64,000 nucleotides of DNA from Cyanophora paradoxa (lineage: Eukaryota > Glaucocystophyceae > Cyanophorales > Cyanophoraceae), in contig QPMI01000626.1 in the NCBI GenBank assembly GCA_004431415.1, forward strand, positions 186,001-250,000, in the 5' to 3' direction. The notes beneath the pieces are model-generated. The model was given only the letters and a program-made list of their open reading frames with translations, was not told where the DNA came from and made no database searches. The position numbers were made by a program, and so were the translations under genes. Position 1 is the stretch's first letter, and each line of letters starts with the position of its first letter. Below, piece by piece: positions 62,101 through 64,000 of this stretch.

Positions 62101-63850
62101 TAGCGGAGCGCGCCCCCGCATCTCGCCGGTCTAGTAATGCGCCCGCCTAGGAATGCCCGTCTAGTAATGCCCGGAATCGCCTGGCTCTAAGAATGCGCCT
62201 AGGAATGGGCCCGCCTAGGAACCGCCTGGTTCTAGGGATGCGTCTAGGAACCACCTAGGAATGCCCAGGAATGGCGCGCCTGCATCTCGCCCCCGAGGAA
62301 GAAGGCGGCGGCGTAGGCGAGGAGGTCCATCGCCGCCGGCATGTTCCGCACGTCCTGCCGGGCGGGGGTGGGGTGGAGTCAGGCGCCGCGCCGGGCCGGA
62401 GGGATGGGCGCGGCGGGGAGGGGCCTGCCTGGAGGAGCTTGATGAGGAGCGAGTGCACCGGCCCTGCGCCGGGGCGTTAGCCTGCGAGCCCTCGGGGGGG
62501 GGGGGGGGGGGGGGGGTGGGGGGTGGGGGGGGGGCAATCTCTCGGCGGCGCCGGTGGGAAGAGCGGTGGGAAGAGGGAGAGGCGAGGAGGGAGAGTGGGT
62601 GGGTGGGGGGGAAGAGGGAGAGGCGAGGAGGGAGGGGGAGGGCGGGTGGGAGGGGGGGAAACGAGTAGTGGGCGGCGGGGGGCGGGGGAGGGCGGACCGG
62701 TGGGGAGGGCGATGGCGTTGACGCGGCGAGCGACCAGCACCTCGAAGAGGTACCTGTGAGACGGCCGGCGGGCGTCGGGAGTCGGGCCGGGCCCAGCCGG
62801 GCCGGGTCGACGCGGCGCCCCAGCGGCGAGTGGGCGGCTCTCGAAGAACACTAGATGCGCTATCGGGACTCCGCACTCAGATCTGGATCCGAGCTATAGC
62901 GCTAGCCTGAGCCTGCTATTTAGCGCTGGGAATGGCGCCCTCGAACACTAGATGCGCTATCGGGACTCCGGCGGCTCGGGTCGCGCGGCACTCTGGACTC
63001 CTGGGGCCAGGGCGGGGCGGGGCGGGGCGCGCGAGCTAAGGAGGGCTAAGGCTAGTGCGCAAGTTAAGTGCGGGGGCGGGGCGGGGCGGGGCGGGGCGCA
63101 CGCGAGGGCGCGGAGGATGCGCGGGACGCCCCTGTGGTGCCCCGCCGGCGACAGCAGCAGCAGCTGCGGAGGCGGCGGGAGGTCAGAGAGACGTCGGGCG
63201 GACGTCAGCCAGACGGCGCCGGCGGCTCGAAGCGAGCTTCAATTAAGCTTTACTAAGCTTAAACATGAAGGAGACTCATAGGCGGGAAAGATGAATCGAC
63301 GTCCATAAAGATCCGGACCGGTTGGCCGTGGGAGGCTTAAAGGGGGCGAGACGGCTACAGACGGGAGGCTAGAGGGGCCCGGGGCGTCTCAGGCGGCTCG
63401 GATAAGAAGCTCAGGTCAGCGTTACGGGGCCGGGGCGCACGTGGGAGAGGTGGTGGGGTACGCCGCGCCGCCGCGCCGACATCACGTGCATGAGCAGCGC
63501 CGCCGCGCCCATCTGCGGCAGAGGGGCGTCAGGCGGGGCGGGTCGGAGCCTCGGGGGTCGGAGGAAGATAGGCGAAGAGGGCGCGGATGCGAGCGTGGGC
63601 GGGGCGTCGATCGGACTGGCGGGGCGGGGCGGGGCGGGGCCGTACTAGCCAGGGACCGGAGGGCCTCGCTAGTCCGGCCCCGCCCCGCCCCGCCCCTCCT
63701 AGCGGGGAGGAGGAGAGACGAGGGAGGAGAACGCGGGGGCGAGCTCGGGCGGGGCGGGGCGGGGCGGGGGGGGGGGGGGGGGGGCGGACGCACGCTGTGG
63801 GCGATGGCGGTGATCGTAAAGTCTGCCGGGCCCGGGGCCCCCGGAGCCGC
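59142..63850 (-). CDS. Acid-lipase-like alpha/beta hydrolase, many exons (5' end beyond or near window edge)
   Basis: Minus-strand exons match the acid lipase / AB-hydrolase order. The upstream exon ends DFTITAIAHS near 63,798 and the next resumes MGAAALLMHV near 63,510, giving the nucleophile elbow A-H-S-M-G across an intron. Others: YLFEVLVARRVNAIALP (about 62,752-62,700), VFRHGCQILRSNRFQ (about 61,363-61,311), AYDFGAKRNLKEYGSKEPLN (about 59,757-59,672), IDVPVDILAGEKDWLIS (about 59,610-59,552, catalytic Asp region), EDARWHYEYLSKHHPELARL (about 59,497-59,425), VFPKMGHMDFTLGLDDDVIS (catalytic His, about 59,358-59,279) and a last exon ending ANYAGL-stop at 59,142. Donors are nearly all GTACCCC. 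Family enzymes hydrolyse triglycerides or cholesteryl esters in lysosome-like compartments. Several middle exons could not be placed. Confidence 0.75.
59870..61240. repeat. Nine-copy 154-157-bp tandem array inside a lipase intron
   Basis: The block GCGATATGCTGCCAGGAGAA (CATGAGAA in two copies) recurs at about 59,933, 60,088, 60,244, 60,399, 60,556, 60,711, 60,867, 61,021 and 61,178. Units are nearly identical, with small differences such as GTGGCC/GGGGCC and CTTGC/CGTGC. The array fills the 1.55-kb intron between the FRHGC exon and the AYDFG exon. Confidence 0.95.
61690..62280. repeat. Cluster of degenerate CCTAGGAATGCG-type short repeats
   Basis: The palindromic core CCTAGG or half-sites CTAGGAA recur dozens of times, with GCATCTCGCC blocks between, in the lipase gene region. 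It is probably intronic. A CGCCTGCATCTCGCC variant also appears right before a candidate exon at 62,280. Confidence 0.7.
62490..62670. repeat. Poly-G tract and G-rich repeats
   Basis: Runs of G up to about 24 bases (62,496-62,516 and following), then GAGGGAG and GGGTGGG repeats. On the transcribed strand this is a C-rich intron of the local type. G-quadruplex potential is high; another poly-G run is at about 63,765-63,784. Confidence 0.75.
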
Positions 63851-64000
63851 CCCCGAGACCGCCGCCGGGGCCGCCGAACAGCCCGGCCCCGCCGACGCCG
63901 CTTCAGGGGACGAAGACGAAGACATCGGGGCCGAAGCCGGGCGGGACTCCGAAGGGGCGGAGGAGGCGGCGGCGGCGGCGGAGGCGGCGGCGGCGAGCGC

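Noticed and set aside
1-64000. tRNA or rRNA genes
   Set aside because: I saw no tRNA cloverleaf or rRNA signature; a scan with tRNAscan-SE and Rfam would be decisive.

Overview
The window is a piece of a eukaryotic nuclear genome, most likely a unicellular alga, carrying one complete integrated virus-like element. The host parts are very GC-rich and their genes are split by short introns. Many introns start GTACCCC, are made largely of C, and end in CAG. Trinucleotide, poly-C/poly-G and minisatellite repeats are abundant. Recognisable host genes are a cryptochrome/photolyase fragment (minus, about 10.2-11.1 kb), a GUCD1-like guanylyl cyclase domain protein (plus, about 11.6-12.9 kb), a Q-rich protein (minus, 13.7-16.1 kb), a coiled-coil protein (plus, 17.2-19.6 kb), a small four-exon gene (plus, 27.8-29.1 kb), an F-box protein (minus, 32.4-33.5 kb) and an acid-lipase-like alpha/beta hydrolase (minus, 59.1 kb to the window edge). 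I cannot name the host lineage; haptophyte or pelagophyte would fit.

From 33,807 to 58,360 lies a polinton-like virus (PLV). It is clearly lower in GC, nearly intron-free and densely packed. It has 906-bp terminal inverted repeats (33,807-34,712 and 57,455-58,360) and a perfect 6-bp target duplication, CCCGCG, at 33,801-33,806 and 58,361-58,366. The morphogenesis set is two minor-capsid-type proteins, a double jelly-roll-type major capsid candidate and an A32-like packaging ATPase. Replication and integration are served by a large polymerase B-SF1 helicase-HNH fusion and a retroviral-type (rve) integrase. About 8 kb encodes adhesion proteins: two giant fibres and a C1q-type fibre. Accessory genes are a patatin phospholipase fused to a discoidin-like domain, an S-adenosylmethionine decarboxylase, a two-repeat DUF5710-like protein, a zinc-ribbon gene duplicated in the TIRs, and several small unknowns.

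Seven PLV genes are each split by apparent one-base deletions, eleven in all. Nine of these map to runs of 2-5 identical bases, and none of the eleven is an insertion. The polymerase, phospholipase and decarboxylase genes are uninterrupted. This looks more like homopolymer consensus error than decay, so the element could be intact, but reads are needed to decide.

Other structures of note are a diverged 2.5-kb inverted duplication (3,453-9,143), a perfect 66-bp hairpin starting one base after a host stop codon (23,476-23,621), a 1.2-kb GC minisatellite (25.0-26.2 kb), a nine-copy 156-bp array inside a lipase intron (59.9-61.2 kb), and a nine-copy 31-bp iteron-like array near the right TIR of the PLV (56,851-57,122).
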